From positions 159,829-223,828 of the forward strand of contig NZ_JAHHZS010000004.1 of assembly GCF_022606295.1 (NCBI RefSeq): DNA of 64,000 nucleotides, written 5' to 3'. The translations under genes and the position numbers were made by a program. This DNA is from Arthrobacter bambusae (GTDB lineage Bacteria; Actinomycetota; Actinomycetes; Actinomycetales; Micrococcaceae). Below, piece by piece: positions 18,097 through 25,830 of the stretch. Below the pieces are notes generated by a model. It saw nothing but the letters and a program-made list of their open reading frames with translations, did not search any database and was not told the DNA's origin. Each line of letters opens with the position of its first letter. The first letter of the stretch is position 1.

Positions 18097-18102
18097 GGGT
18101 CC

Positions 18103-19206
18103 TTAGCTGTTGGTCAGGCGGTACCGCTCAATCTGCTTGAGACGCCGCTGGAGGCTGTCCCGCCGGGGGTGGGGGACGACGTCGGGCGCCTCAGCGGTGA
18201 GGTCGATGTGTTCAGTGCCGTACTGCCACAGCAGGAGGTCATCCAGGAGGCGGTCCGGTCCGGGGGAGTAACGGTGGTCCAGGGCTTTGCGGACCTCGGT
18301 GATCCGGTTGGCGCTGAGGAGTCCGGCGAGTTCCACGGTCTTGTTCAGTCCGTGGGCCGCAAGGAGCTCCGCAGCCCAACCCCAGTCGTCATCAACTTTA
18401 CGGTCAACGTGCGGAAGCAGCGTTCGCCAGACGTCCCGCACCCGGTTGGGCGTGAGCGGCATGGAACCTTCGCCATCGAGATCCCAGTAGCCGCGGACTT
18501 CCTCGTAGCGTTCGTGGAGGTCGGCGAAGGCGCTCTCCACCGTTTCCAGCATTGCGGCGGTGGCGGTGAACTGCCGGTCGAAATGCGGCGTCCAAGCGCG
18601 CGGATCCTCGGCCTTGAAGCGGATGTCGTGTTCGATTTCGCTCCAGGCGTGCGCGAAAACGGTACGGATCTGGCATTCGAAGAAGTAGCTGCCATTTGGC
18701 GGGATGTCCGGATTGAAGACCTGCTGGTAGGCCTTCACGGACTCGTTCTGGATGGTGCGGAGGATAAGGTGCCGGCTCGAGTAGCCGTAGGTACCGGACT
18801 CGATCGAACCGATGTCCTTCTCAAGGTCGCCGCGGCAATCGAAAAGCTGGCGCTGGCGCTTGATCAAGTTGGCAACGGCGGCGTTCTCGGCCGGAAGCTT
18901 GGTGATGACGCGCAGCCCCACCATGTCGTTCAGTGTCCGGAACGGGTCCGGGAACTTCAGCACCCGCGGGCCGCCATCCAGGGGCACCTCGGTACGGGAA
19001 ATCTTCTCCCGGAAAGATTCCACCGTCTTGGTGCGTCCGGTGACGAAGAGCGGAACGGACTCGCTGTTCTTGAGCATGTCCCGCAAGGTCAACAGGACGT
19101 CCCGGGTGACGAGTTTCAGGGCAGGCCGAACGCGTTCGTAGAGTTCCACATTCGCTTGTACTGATTCGCGCAGCTGTGGATCCAAGCTGTCCCAATTGCT
19201 AGCCAT
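18103..19206 (-). CDS. RelA/SpoT-domain small alarmone synthetase-like protein
   Basis: A 367-residue protein with a RelA/SpoT nucleotidyl-synthetase domain and no hydrolase, TGS or ACT domain. Catalytic-type motifs are intact: GRTKTVESFREKI (57-69), LNDMVGLRV (92-100), TYGYSSRHLIL (139-149) and ECQIRTVFAHAWSEIEHD (177-194). About 150 C-terminal residues follow that I cannot assign. It is therefore expected to make (p)ppGpp or a related alarmone from ATP and GDP/GTP. It is longer than RelP/RelQ enzymes (about 200-250 residues). TAAGCT six bases before the ATG suggests a leaderless mRNA; GGAGGC directly abuts the ATG and is too close to serve as a normal ribosome site. Confidence 0.85.
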   Translation of the reverse strand: MASNWDSLDPQLRESVQANVELYERVRPALKLVTRDVLLTLRDMLKNSESVPLFVTGRTKTVESFREKISRTEVPLDGGPRVLKFPDPFRTLNDMVGLRVITKLPAENAAVANLIKRQRQLFDCRGDLEKDIGSIESGTYGYSSRHLILRTIQNESVKAYQQVFNPDIPPNGSYFFECQIRTVFAHAWSEIEHDIRFKAEDPRAWTPHFDRQFTATAAMLETVESAFADLHERYEEVRGYWDLDGEGSMPLTPNRVRDVWRTLLPHVDRKVDDDWGWAAELLAAHGLNKTVELAGLLSANRITEVRKALDHRYSPGPDRLLDDLLLWQYGTEHIDLTAEAPDVVPHPRRDSLQRRLKQIERYRLTNS

Positions 19207-19212
19207 GCCTCC

Positions 19213-19218
19213 AGCTTA
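19213..19218 (-). promoter_or_regulatory. -10 box TAAGCT, leaderless start
   Basis: TAAGCT on the minus strand, six bases (GGAGGC), then the ATG of the alarmone synthetase at 19206. Confidence 0.5.
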
Positions 19219-19394
19219 CGGCGGAGGGCTGACAGTGCAGGGGAGCCGGACCCTCAGGGCTTATCGCTGCGACACCTGGAAGCAGGCAACATCGTACTGG
19301 GAATGGGGGAACAGGGGCTCTGCGTTGATCCTCAGGCCATTGCTCCCGCTCCGCGTCGCTCCTCCGCGATAGGCTCGGCACAAAGGAGGACACG

Positions 19395-20207
19395 ATGAAG
19401 CGGCACAAGTACTACTACGGCCAGCACTCCAGCCAATGGGGCGAGCTGTTCGTACCAGACAATTCGCTCCAATCACACCGCAGCAGACCCGACGGCGTGG
19501 TGGTGGTGATCCACGGAGGCTACTGGCGCTCCCAGTACGGCGCGGAACTCGGCGAGCCGATTGCGCGGGACCTCGCTGCGCACGGAATTGCGGCCTGGAA
19601 CCTTGAATACCGGAGGGCAGGAAACGGCGGCGGCTGGCCGCATACGTTCGAAGATGTCCTCGACGGAATTGACCACCTGGGCGAGATCGCCGGCAAGCAT
19701 GAGCTCAACCTGAGCAAAGTAGTGGCGCTGGGACACTCCGCGGGCGGCCATCTGGCCGTCTGGGCCGCCGGGCGCGACAAGCTTTCCAAGATCGGCGCGG
19801 CAGACGCCGACCGGCAGCTCCATCGGCATGACAATGGCGCGGCAGTGCAGCTTACCGGCGTCGTGAGCCAGTCTGGCCTGCTGAACCTGGCGGATGCCGA
19901 GCGGCTCAACCTCAGCAACGGCGCCGTCGACAACCTGATGGGTGGGGACTCGGTCAGATTCCCCAAACGGCATATCTACGCGGACCCCATGAGCTCGCTC
20001 CCCATCGCCGTCCCGGTCTTTGCCGTCCACGCCGCCGCGGACGAGGACGTCCCGTGCAGCCAGTCCGAGGCTTATGTTGCCGCGGCCACTGCTTCCGGGG
20101 GCGCGGCCCAGTTCCTCAAGGTGCCTGGCGACCATTTCGACCTGATCGACCCCAGGGCGGTTGCGTACAAGAAGTGCCGGGAGTTGGTGCAGCGCCTGCT
20201 GGTGTGA
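19395..20207 (+). CDS. Alpha/beta hydrolase, kynurenine formamidase-like
   Basis: Cytoplasmic hydrolase of 270 residues. It has the HGGYW oxyanion-hole motif (about 42-46) that is characteristic of kynurenine formamidase and related esterases, a nucleophile elbow GHSAGGH (Ser near 116), and a C-terminal Asp and His (AADEDV and GDHFDLID). No other tryptophan-degradation gene is nearby, so the substrate is open. AGGAGG at 19384-19389 is well placed before the ATG. A TAGGCT box at 19370-19375 is a candidate -10. Confidence 0.85.
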   Translation: MKRHKYYYGQHSSQWGELFVPDNSLQSHRSRPDGVVVVIHGGYWRSQYGAELGEPIARDLAAHGIAAWNLEYRRAGNGGGWPHTFEDVLDGIDHLGEIAGKHELNLSKVVALGHSAGGHLAVWAAGRDKLSKIGAADADRQLHRHDNGAAVQLTGVVSQSGLLNLADAERLNLSNGAVDNLMGGDSVRFPKRHIYADPMSSLPIAVPVFAVHAAADEDVPCSQSEAYVAAATASGGAAQFLKVPGDHFDLIDPRAVAYKKCRELVQRLLV

Positions 20208-20264
20208 CGGTTTTACGGGAAAGTCACCGGCTGTCATCGGGAGACGCACACCACATCAACATGG

Positions 20265-20270
20265 CAGAGT
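20265..20270 (+). promoter_or_regulatory. -10-like box CAGAGT, possible leaderless start
   Basis: CAGAGT, six bases (TGTCCC), then the ATG at 20277. There is no ribosome site. The first base is C instead of T. Confidence 0.4.
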
Positions 20271-20276
20271 TGTCCC

Positions 20277-21245
20277 ATGCTGACAGTCATAGGTGAAGCG
20301 CTGGTTGATGTCGTCCAGCGTTCCTCGGGAATCGACGCCCACGTGGGCGGAAGTCCGCTCAACGTTGCCGTGGGCCTGGCCAGGCTGGACCATGCAGTCC
20401 AGTTCATCGGCCGCTTCGGCAAGGACGCCTACGGCGACTCGATCGCGGCCCATCTGCGCTCCAGTTCCGTCATGGTTCCGCTTCCGCCGGACGAGAGTCC
20501 CACGAGCGTAGCCACCGCATTGATCGACGACGACGGCGCTGCCAGCTACACGTTCGACCTCGCCTGGGAGCTTCCCGGCCTCGCCGCGCGCTTGCCTTTC
20601 ATGCTCCAGGGGACGTCGCTCCTGCACACGGGCTCGATTGCCACCATGTTGGAGCCGGGAGCAGCGGAAGTCCTTGCCGCCGTCGAGCATGCCCATCCGA
20701 ACGCGACCATCAGCTTCGATCCCAACTGCAGGCCCAGCATCATCAAGGATCGCGACTATGCGCGGGCCCAGGTGGAGCGTTTCGTGGCGCTTGCCGACGT
20801 GGTCAAGGCATCCGACGAGGACCTTGAGTGGCTCTATCCCGGCGTCGACGTCTTGGAATCGGCCCGGCGCTGGTTGAACCTGGGCGGCAGCGGCGGACCC
20901 GCCGTCGTGGTGGTCACGCGAGGCGCGGCTGGACCCTGGGGCGTTACGGCGGCGGGGGAGGCCCACGTGGACGCCCCGAAGGTGGAGGTGGCGGATACCG
21001 TCGGTGCGGGCGATTCCTTCATGGCCGCGCTCCTCTCGGGCATCGTTGACCGCGGGCTGGCCGGGGCCCAAAACCGGGAAGAGCTGCACGCCATGCCAGC
21101 CGAAGTGCTCGACGGGATCCTCAACCATGCAGCGCGCGCCGCGGCAATCACAGTCTCCCGGCCGGGCGCGAATCCGCCGACCAGGGCCGAGCTCAACGCC
21201 TCGGGCGTCCCGGAGGCCGAACCAAGCATCGAAAGGCAGCCATGA
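20277..21245 (+). CDS. PfkB-family carbohydrate kinase (fructokinase-like)
   Basis: Sugar or nucleoside kinase of 322 residues. The N-terminal GEALVDVV and GGSPLNVAVGLARL match the substrate-binding side of PfkB kinases, and the C-terminal DTVGAGDSFMAALLSG carries the catalytic Asp and anion hole. This class phosphorylates fructose, ribose or similar sugars; GGSPLN is seen often in fructokinases. The TGA overlaps the PEBP gene by ATGA. No transporter or sugar regulator is adjacent, so the substrate is uncertain. Confidence 0.88.
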   Translation: MLTVIGEALVDVVQRSSGIDAHVGGSPLNVAVGLARLDHAVQFIGRFGKDAYGDSIAAHLRSSSVMVPLPPDESPTSVATALIDDDGAASYTFDLAWELPGLAARLPFMLQGTSLLHTGSIATMLEPGAAEVLAAVEHAHPNATISFDPNCRPSIIKDRDYARAQVERFVALADVVKASDEDLEWLYPGVDVLESARRWLNLGGSGGPAVVVVTRGAAGPWGVTAAGEAHVDAPKVEVADTVGAGDSFMAALLSGIVDRGLAGAQNREELHAMPAEVLDGILNHAARAAAITVSRPGANPPTRAELNASGVPEAEPSIERQP

Positions 21246-21766
21246 GTTACGCCGACCTTCCCCGCGTCCCATCCTTCAACCTCACCAGCGGTTCGCTGAG
21301 GGACGGTGAGGCACTCGGCAGCGCCCAGACCAGCAAGCGATTCGGTGTGACGGGCGGCAAGGACGAGTCCCCGCAGTTGAGCTGGAGCGGAGCCCCCGAG
21401 GGCACCAAGGGTTACGTCGTCACCGTCTTCGATCCGGATGCCCCGAGGGCCGGCGGTTACTGGCACTGGGCCGTCATCAACATCCCGGTCAGTACCGACT
21501 CCTTGCCTGCAGGCGCCGGCGTTGAGGGCGGTTCGCACTTGCCGGGCGGTGCGCTACAGCTGAAGAACGACGCCGGGTTCCATGGTTACCTGGGTGCCGC
21601 GCCACCGCCTGGGCATGGCCCGCACCGGTACATCGTGGCCGTGCACGCGGTCGACGTCGAAGAACTGGCTCTCGACGCCGGAGCCTCCACGGAAGCGCTC
21701 GTCCGCACGCTGGCCGCACACACCCTGGGCCGGGCCGTCATCACGGGCCACTTCGAGCGGCACTAG
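21242..21766 (+). CDS. YbhB/YbcL-type PEBP-family protein
   Basis: A 174-residue phosphatidylethanolamine-binding-protein fold. The ligand-pocket signature VTVFDPDAPRAGGYWHWAV (about 59-77) and GPHRY (about 126-130) are present. Bacterial members have no settled biochemical role. It is translationally coupled to the PfkB kinase (ATGA overlap). No signal peptide is seen. Confidence 0.9.
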   Translation: MSYADLPRVPSFNLTSGSLRDGEALGSAQTSKRFGVTGGKDESPQLSWSGAPEGTKGYVVTVFDPDAPRAGGYWHWAVINIPVSTDSLPAGAGVEGGSHLPGGALQLKNDAGFHGYLGAAPPPGHGPHRYIVAVHAVDVEELALDAGASTEALVRTLAAHTLGRAVITGHFERH

Positions 21767-21798
21767 ATTTGGGTCGGGTTCGACGGCGGCCCCCCACG

Positions 21799-21804
21799 TA
21801 GACT
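21799..21804 (+). promoter_or_regulatory. -10 box TAGACT, leaderless start
   Basis: TAGACT, six bases (GACATA), then the ATG of the HAD phosphatase at 21811. No ribosome site is present. Confidence 0.55.
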
Positions 21805-21810
21805 GACATA

Positions 21811-22620
21811 ATGCGGCTCGTAGCAAGTGACATTGACGGCACCATCCTTGGACATGACGGCAAGATCAGCAGCCGCACCATACGTGCATTCCATGCCTGC
21901 CGTGACGCGGGCATCGAGGTGGTGTTCGTGACCGGGCGTCCGCCGCGCTGGCTCTACCCCCTCCGCGAACAGATCGGCCACAGCGGCATCGTTATTTGCT
22001 CCAACGGCGCCGTGGTGTGGGACCTTGAGGCGGAAAAGCTGATTTCGGCCAACGCCTTGAGCATCGAATCCGTGCTCGAGGCCCGCCGGATCATCAAGCA
22101 GCTCCGCCCCGACGCACTGTTCGCGGCCGAAACACTCACCGGATTCCACCTCGAGGCCGGATTCATCGAGAACGAAACGAGCGAGCTCCTCGCCGAGTTC
22201 ACCCCTGCGTGGCTGGACGAAACGCTGACCGCGGACGACGCCGTCGTGAAGTTCCTTGCCGTGACGCGCAGCGGCACCCCGGATGATTTCCTCGCAGAGG
22301 TGCAGCCCGCCGTCGCGCATCTCGTGGAAACCACCCACTCTGCGCCGCGGACTGCCCTCCTGGAAATGTCTGCACCCGGCATCAACAAGGCCGTCACTCT
22401 CGCTGCATATGCGTCGTCCAGGGGCATCGACGCCGCGGATGTGGTGGCTTTCGGCGACATGCCCAACGACGTCGAGATGCTGCGCTGGGCGGGCAACGGT
22501 TACGCGATGGCCAGCGGCCACCCTGAGGCGATCAGCGCCGCGGGCCAGCAAGCCCCGCATTTCGACGACGACGGCGTGGCCCAGATCCTCGAGGCCAAGC
22601 TCGCTTCGCTGCGGGTCTAG
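21811..22620 (+). CDS. Cof-type HAD phosphatase
   Basis: HAD hydrolase of 269 residues, subfamily IIB (Cof/YbjI). The catalytic motif I is SDIDGT (6-11), motif II TGR (about 41-43), Lys in motif III (INKAVTL) and motif IV GDMPNDVEML. Such enzymes remove phosphate from sugar phosphates, FMN or PLP with broad specificity. It converges with the LuxR-type gene. A second HAD of the same type is encoded at 44873. Confidence 0.9.
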   Translation: MRLVASDIDGTILGHDGKISSRTIRAFHACRDAGIEVVFVTGRPPRWLYPLREQIGHSGIVICSNGAVVWDLEAEKLISANALSIESVLEARRIIKQLRPDALFAAETLTGFHLEAGFIENETSELLAEFTPAWLDETLTADDAVVKFLAVTRSGTPDDFLAEVQPAVAHLVETTHSAPRTALLEMSAPGINKAVTLAAYASSRGIDAADVVAFGDMPNDVEMLRWAGNGYAMASGHPEAISAAGQQAPHFDDDGVAQILEAKLASLRV

Positions 22621-22667
22621 TCAGCCCTGGGTTCCCTGGCCGCCGCGCCGGTCGCCGGTCCGGTCCA

Positions 22668-23942
22668 CTAGTTCGGCGCCCGCAGCCCGTGGCTGTGCGC
22701 CAAGGCAATGGCTTCTGTTCGTGAACCTACTCCGAGTTTCCTGAAGATATTCCTGACATGGAATTTAACTGTGTTTTCGCTGATGTGCAGTTTGGCGGAG
22801 ATGGCCCGGTTGCGTTGTCCGGCCGCCAACAGTTGAAGAACTTCCATTTCGCGCTCCGCCAGGCCCCATCCACCGATATCGCCCGCGGGGGCTGATGGAG
22901 GGTCCAATGGCAGGACCACCTGCACGTCCGCTCCCCAGCCGGCCATGACCTCGATGTTCATCCGGCCGTCCAGAGCCGCCACCCGGTTGTTGAGCCGGGC
23001 AATGTTGGGCGAATCCGCCGTCAGTTCGCCTAGGCCGTCGTCGCGCACATTAACCAGGAGGTTTACACCATCGCAGTCCCACTGCACCCGCACACGCCTG
23101 ACTGCGGGCTGCTCCACGATGGCCAGCACCAGACCCCGCACGATCGCCCGGGCGGCGTGGGCCACTTCGCCGGGCAAGGCGCGGCCGTTGATTGGTGGCT
23201 CGATGAACTGGATGTCGAGCCCACTGAAGTGCATGAGCGGTCGCAAGTCCTCCCGCAGCCGCTCGAAGGCCTTGGCCACCGGCTCTTCCACGAGGTCTGT
23301 TGTCCGGTCGCTGAGTGTCCGAAGATTGACCAGTGAGGTGGCTGCCAGGTCGGTGACGGTCTTTCTGGCAGTGGCATCGTCGAGGGAGCTTGATCGCAGC
23401 GCGGCCAGAAGTGTCTCCAGGGTGGTGGAGTACCGGTCCACGAGTTCGGCCGTGACGCGGAGCCGCTCGGCTGACGCCGCGCGGGATTCCAAAAGGTACG
23501 ACGGCGGCGCGTCCGCCACCTTCTCCTGGATGCGCCGGGCCGTGAGCTGCCACAAGTACTCAAGCATCCGCAGCGCCGACTCCCGCTCCAAAGATCCCTC
23601 GGGGATTGAAGGCTCGGTGATGGTCAGGAGCGCATTGCTCCCGGACGTCAGCGCAAGAACCGGCCGTTGCTTGCCGGCGATGGTCGCTTCACCTTGCCAG
23701 GCCTCGCCGTCCGCGACCCGGGCCCGCAATTGATCCAACTCCGGAATGGAGACGCGGCTGATGATACGTTCCGCCCCGGCCTTCTTCTGGGGCCGGCCGG
23801 TGCAATCCTCGGTGAAGATCACTAGCGCGCTGCTGCCTACGTACGGCAACGACGCTTCACGAAGCCGCTCGGCGATGTTCATCAACGGGGAGTTCGCGAG
23901 TGCGGCAACCGCTTCCAGGAGCGTCCACGTACTTGGAGTCAT
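22668..23942 (-). CDS. Decayed histidine kinase fused to LuxR-type HTH; likely hxl regulator
   Basis: A 424-residue protein. Residues 1-130 may form a sensor region. Residues 159-185 (ERLRVTAELVDRYSTTLETL) align with the HisKA_3 dimerisation box of NarX-type kinases, but Val168 replaces the phosphorylated His. A GHKL-type ATPase region follows (about 240-346) with VRDDGLG (299-305), while its N-box has no recognisable Asn. Residues 358-424 are a full GerE helix-turn-helix (LAEREMEVLQLLAAGQRNRA). The fusion therefore looks like a one-component regulator built from kinase parts that can no longer phosphorylate. It is divergent from hxlB-hxlA, so control of formaldehyde assimilation is the likely job. 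Confidence 0.82.
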   Translation of the reverse strand: MTPSTWTLLEAVAALANSPLMNIAERLREASLPYVGSSALVIFTEDCTGRPQKKAGAERIISRVSIPELDQLRARVADGEAWQGEATIAGKQRPVLALTSGSNALLTITEPSIPEGSLERESALRMLEYLWQLTARRIQEKVADAPPSYLLESRAASAERLRVTAELVDRYSTTLETLLAALRSSSLDDATARKTVTDLAATSLVNLRTLSDRTTDLVEEPVAKAFERLREDLRPLMHFSGLDIQFIEPPINGRALPGEVAHAARAIVRGLVLAIVEQPAVRRVRVQWDCDGVNLLVNVRDDGLGELTADSPNIARLNNRVAALDGRMNIEVMAGWGADVQVVLPLDPPSAPAGDIGGWGLAEREMEVLQLLAAGQRNRAISAKLHISENTVKFHVRNIFRKLGVGSRTEAIALAHSHGLRAPN

Positions 23943-23948
23943 CCCGCC

Positions 23949-23954
23949 ACCCTA
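23949..23954 (-). promoter_or_regulatory. -10 box TAGGGT, leaderless start
   Basis: TAGGGT on the minus strand, six bases (GGCGGG), then the ATG of the LuxR-fusion gene at 23942. Confidence 0.5.
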
Positions 23955-23972
23955 GCGCCTCAGCTCCCGCGC

Positions 23973-23991
23973 CTACTACCCAAACGAGTAG
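23973..23991. promoter_or_regulatory. Candidate operator in the regulator-hxlB gap
   Basis: Inverted repeat CTACT / AGTAG with a 9-base spacer, in the 139-base divergent region. It overlaps the expected promoter zone of the regulator. The arms are short, so this is a weak call. Confidence 0.3.
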
Positions 23992-24081
23992 CTATGACTG
24001 CCCGAGCTCATCGTTACCCCTATCCGTTTAATCCTGAACGATTGATTGAAACGCAGCATTCACCCGAGCAGGAGGTAACGC

Positions 24082-24681
24082 ATGACCACCACCGCAGACG
24101 CCGACCTGAGCCTGGACGTCGGCCTGGGCGTGGCCCTTGTGGGAAGCGAGATCGCAGAAACAACCGCTGAAGTGGACCTTGGGCAGCTCTCCTGCCTGGC
24201 CGCGGAAGTCCAGACCGCGGGGAACTCGGCAACCGGCCGGATCTTTGTTGCCGGAGCTGGCCGCAGCGGACTTGTCCTGCGGATGGCTGCGATGCGGCTG
24301 ATGCATCTCGGATTCGACGTGCACATCGCGGGAGATACCACCACACCGGCCATCCGCTCGGACGATCTCCTGCTCCTTGCCTCGGGCTCAGGGACGACCT
24401 CCGGCGTCGTGCGCGCCGCCGAAACGGCCTCCAAAGCCGGCGCCAGGATCGCCGTCTACACGACGAACGCGAGGTCACCGCTCGCGGAACTGGCCGACGT
24501 CGTCGTCATCATTCCGGCGGCGCAGAAGGCGGACCACGGTTCCACGCTGTCGCGCCAGTACTCCGGCAGCCTGTTCGAGCAGGTGCTCTTCCTCGCTGCC
24601 GAAGCAGTCTTCCAGTTGCTGTGGGACAACGACGCGACCCCGGCCGAGGAACTCTGGCTCCGCCACGCGAACCTCGAATAG
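24082..24681 (+). CDS. hxlB: 6-phospho-3-hexuloisomerase
   Basis: SIS-domain isomerase of 199 residues, the second step of formaldehyde fixation by the ribulose monophosphate pathway (hexulose-6-phosphate to fructose-6-phosphate). It shows IFVAGAGRSGLVLRMAAMRL, LASGSGTTSGVV and the C-terminal GSLFEQVLFL typical of PHI. AGGAGGT at 24070-24076 is a strong ribosome site. It precedes hxlA by 56 bases. The pair gives formaldehyde detoxification and assimilation. Confidence 0.94.
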   Translation: MTTTADADLSLDVGLGVALVGSEIAETTAEVDLGQLSCLAAEVQTAGNSATGRIFVAGAGRSGLVLRMAAMRLMHLGFDVHIAGDTTTPAIRSDDLLLLASGSGTTSGVVRAAETASKAGARIAVYTTNARSPLAELADVVVIIPAAQKADHGSTLSRQYSGSLFEQVLFLAAEAVFQLLWDNDATPAEELWLRHANLE

Positions 24682-24737
24682 CCCTTGATTTCCACCGCAC
24701 CAACACCACCCAACCAACAACGAAAGTGATTCTCTCC

Positions 24738-25361
24738 ATGAAGCTGCAAGTCGCCATCGACGTCCTCACCACCGAAGCCGCCCTCGAAATCGCGGGCAAA
24801 GTGGCCGAATATGTTGACATCATCGAACTCGGCACCCCGCTCGTGAAAAGCGAAGGTCTTTCGGCCGTGACCGCCATCAAGGAAGCCCACCCGGACAAGA
24901 TCGTGTTCGCCGACCTCAAGACCATGGATGCCGGCGAACTCGAAGCAGACATCGCCTTCAAGGCCGGCGCAGACCTGGTTTCCGTACTTGGGGGTGCCGA
25001 TGACTCCACCATCGCCGGTGCGGTCAAGGCGGCAAAAGCCCACAACAAGGGCATCGTGGTGGACCTGATCGGCGTTGCGGACAAAGTGTCCCGCGCCAAG
25101 GAAGCCCGGGCACTCGGTGCCAAGTTCATCGAGTTCCATGCCGGCCTCGACGAGCAGGCAAAGCCGGGCTACAACCTGGATGTCCTGCTGAGCGCGGGCG
25201 AGGAAGCTCGCGTGCCGTTCTCAGTGGCCGGCGGCGTGAACCTGTCCACGATCGGAGCCGTACAGCGCGCCGGAGCGGATGTCGCCGTCGTCGGCGGTTC
25301 CATCTACGGTGCGGACGACCCCGCGCTGGCCGCGAAGCAACTCCGCGCCGCCATCATCTAG
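24738..25361 (+). CDS. hxlA: 3-hexulose-6-phosphate synthase
   Basis: TIM-barrel aldolase of 207 residues in the OMP-decarboxylase-like superfamily. It condenses formaldehyde with ribulose-5-phosphate. Family features include the opening MKLQVAIDVLTTEAAL, ELGTPLVKSEG, FADLKTMDAGELE (active-site Asp/Lys/Asp) and the phosphate-binding end VAGGVNLSTI and VVGGSIYGADDP. The length is normal (about 210). The ATG at 24738 is chosen over a GTG four codons earlier by comparison with the family N-terminus. Sources of formaldehyde such as demethylation are not encoded in this window. Confidence 0.95.
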   Translation: MKLQVAIDVLTTEAALEIAGKVAEYVDIIELGTPLVKSEGLSAVTAIKEAHPDKIVFADLKTMDAGELEADIAFKAGADLVSVLGGADDSTIAGAVKAAKAHNKGIVVDLIGVADKVSRAKEARALGAKFIEFHAGLDEQAKPGYNLDVLLSAGEEARVPFSVAGGVNLSTIGAVQRAGADVAVVGGSIYGADDPALAAKQLRAAII

Positions 25362-25380
25362 GGTCCACTTTCCGGCCGGG

Positions 25381-25454
25381 CGCTCCCAACTAACTCGCAC
25401 TTAATGTCGTTTTCAGGCCTCTAAACGACAACAAGTGCCAGTCAGTTGGGAGCG
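25381..25454. repeat. Imperfect palindrome, family copy 3
   Basis: Arms 25381-25412 and 25423-25454 pair at 28 of 32 positions and carry the same CCCAACT...CTCGCA and CGACAACA core as the copies at 9378 and 16504. It lies 20 bases after hxlA and can serve as its terminator. Confidence 0.85.
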
Positions 25455-25503
25455 CTCACCCATTTACACAGATTCAGTCCAACTGCCGTTCAACTATCCC
25501 CCG

Positions 25504-25509
25504 TAGGCT
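25504..25509 (+). promoter_or_regulatory. Candidate -10 box TAGGCT
   Basis: TAGGCT 34 bases before the start at 25544. The same hexamer precedes the genes at 19395 and 34936 at similar distance. Confidence 0.3.
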
Positions 25510-25543
25510 CGTGCCGTATTCGATGCCGATCACAGGGGACATG

Positions 25544-25792
25544 ATGGCCAAGAGAAAGACGACGGGGTGGCCCGAAGCCCCGGTTCGCCGTGCAGTGCCG
25601 GCCGAACATTGGAAGCAGTTGCGCCGCGGGGACCGCGTGAGCGTCAAGCTCGCACCGGGGTTTGAGAACCCCGGCCAGGTGGACGCCGTGTCGAGCGACC
25701 ACAGCGTGGTCTGGGTAAACCTCGACGGCGGCCGCGGCCGCACGCTGGTTCACTGCGGCGACGGCGTGGAGATCGTCCCGCAGGAATCCTGA
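25544..25792 (+). CDS. Small conserved-looking protein, unknown function
   Basis: An 82-residue soluble protein (MAKRKTTGWPEAPVRRAVPAEH...). The second half predicts a small beta structure (RVSVKLAPGFENPGQVDAVS then VVWVNLDGGRGRTLVHCGDG), like an SH3 or KOW-type barrel, but I cannot name a family. The ATG at 25544 is preferred because AGGGG (25534-25538) stands five bases before it; the ATG at 25541 is too close. It sits alone between hxlA and the glycerophosphodiesterase gene. Confidence 0.6.
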   Translation: MAKRKTTGWPEAPVRRAVPAEHWKQLRRGDRVSVKLAPGFENPGQVDAVSSDHSVVWVNLDGGRGRTLVHCGDGVEIVPQES

Positions 25793-25818
25793 CGGCGTCG
25801 CGGGCGGCACGGCCGGGT

Positions 25819-25824
25819 TACGCT
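25819..25824 (+). promoter_or_regulatory. -10 box TACGCT, leaderless start
   Basis: TACGCT, six bases (ACCCGT), then the GTG start at 25831. No ribosome site is present. Confidence 0.5.
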
Positions 25825-25830
25825 ACCCGT

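Noticed and set aside
24010..24060. Possible riboswitch or structured leader before hxlB
   Set aside because: Only short, imperfect inverted repeats are present; no known riboswitch pattern is recognisable.
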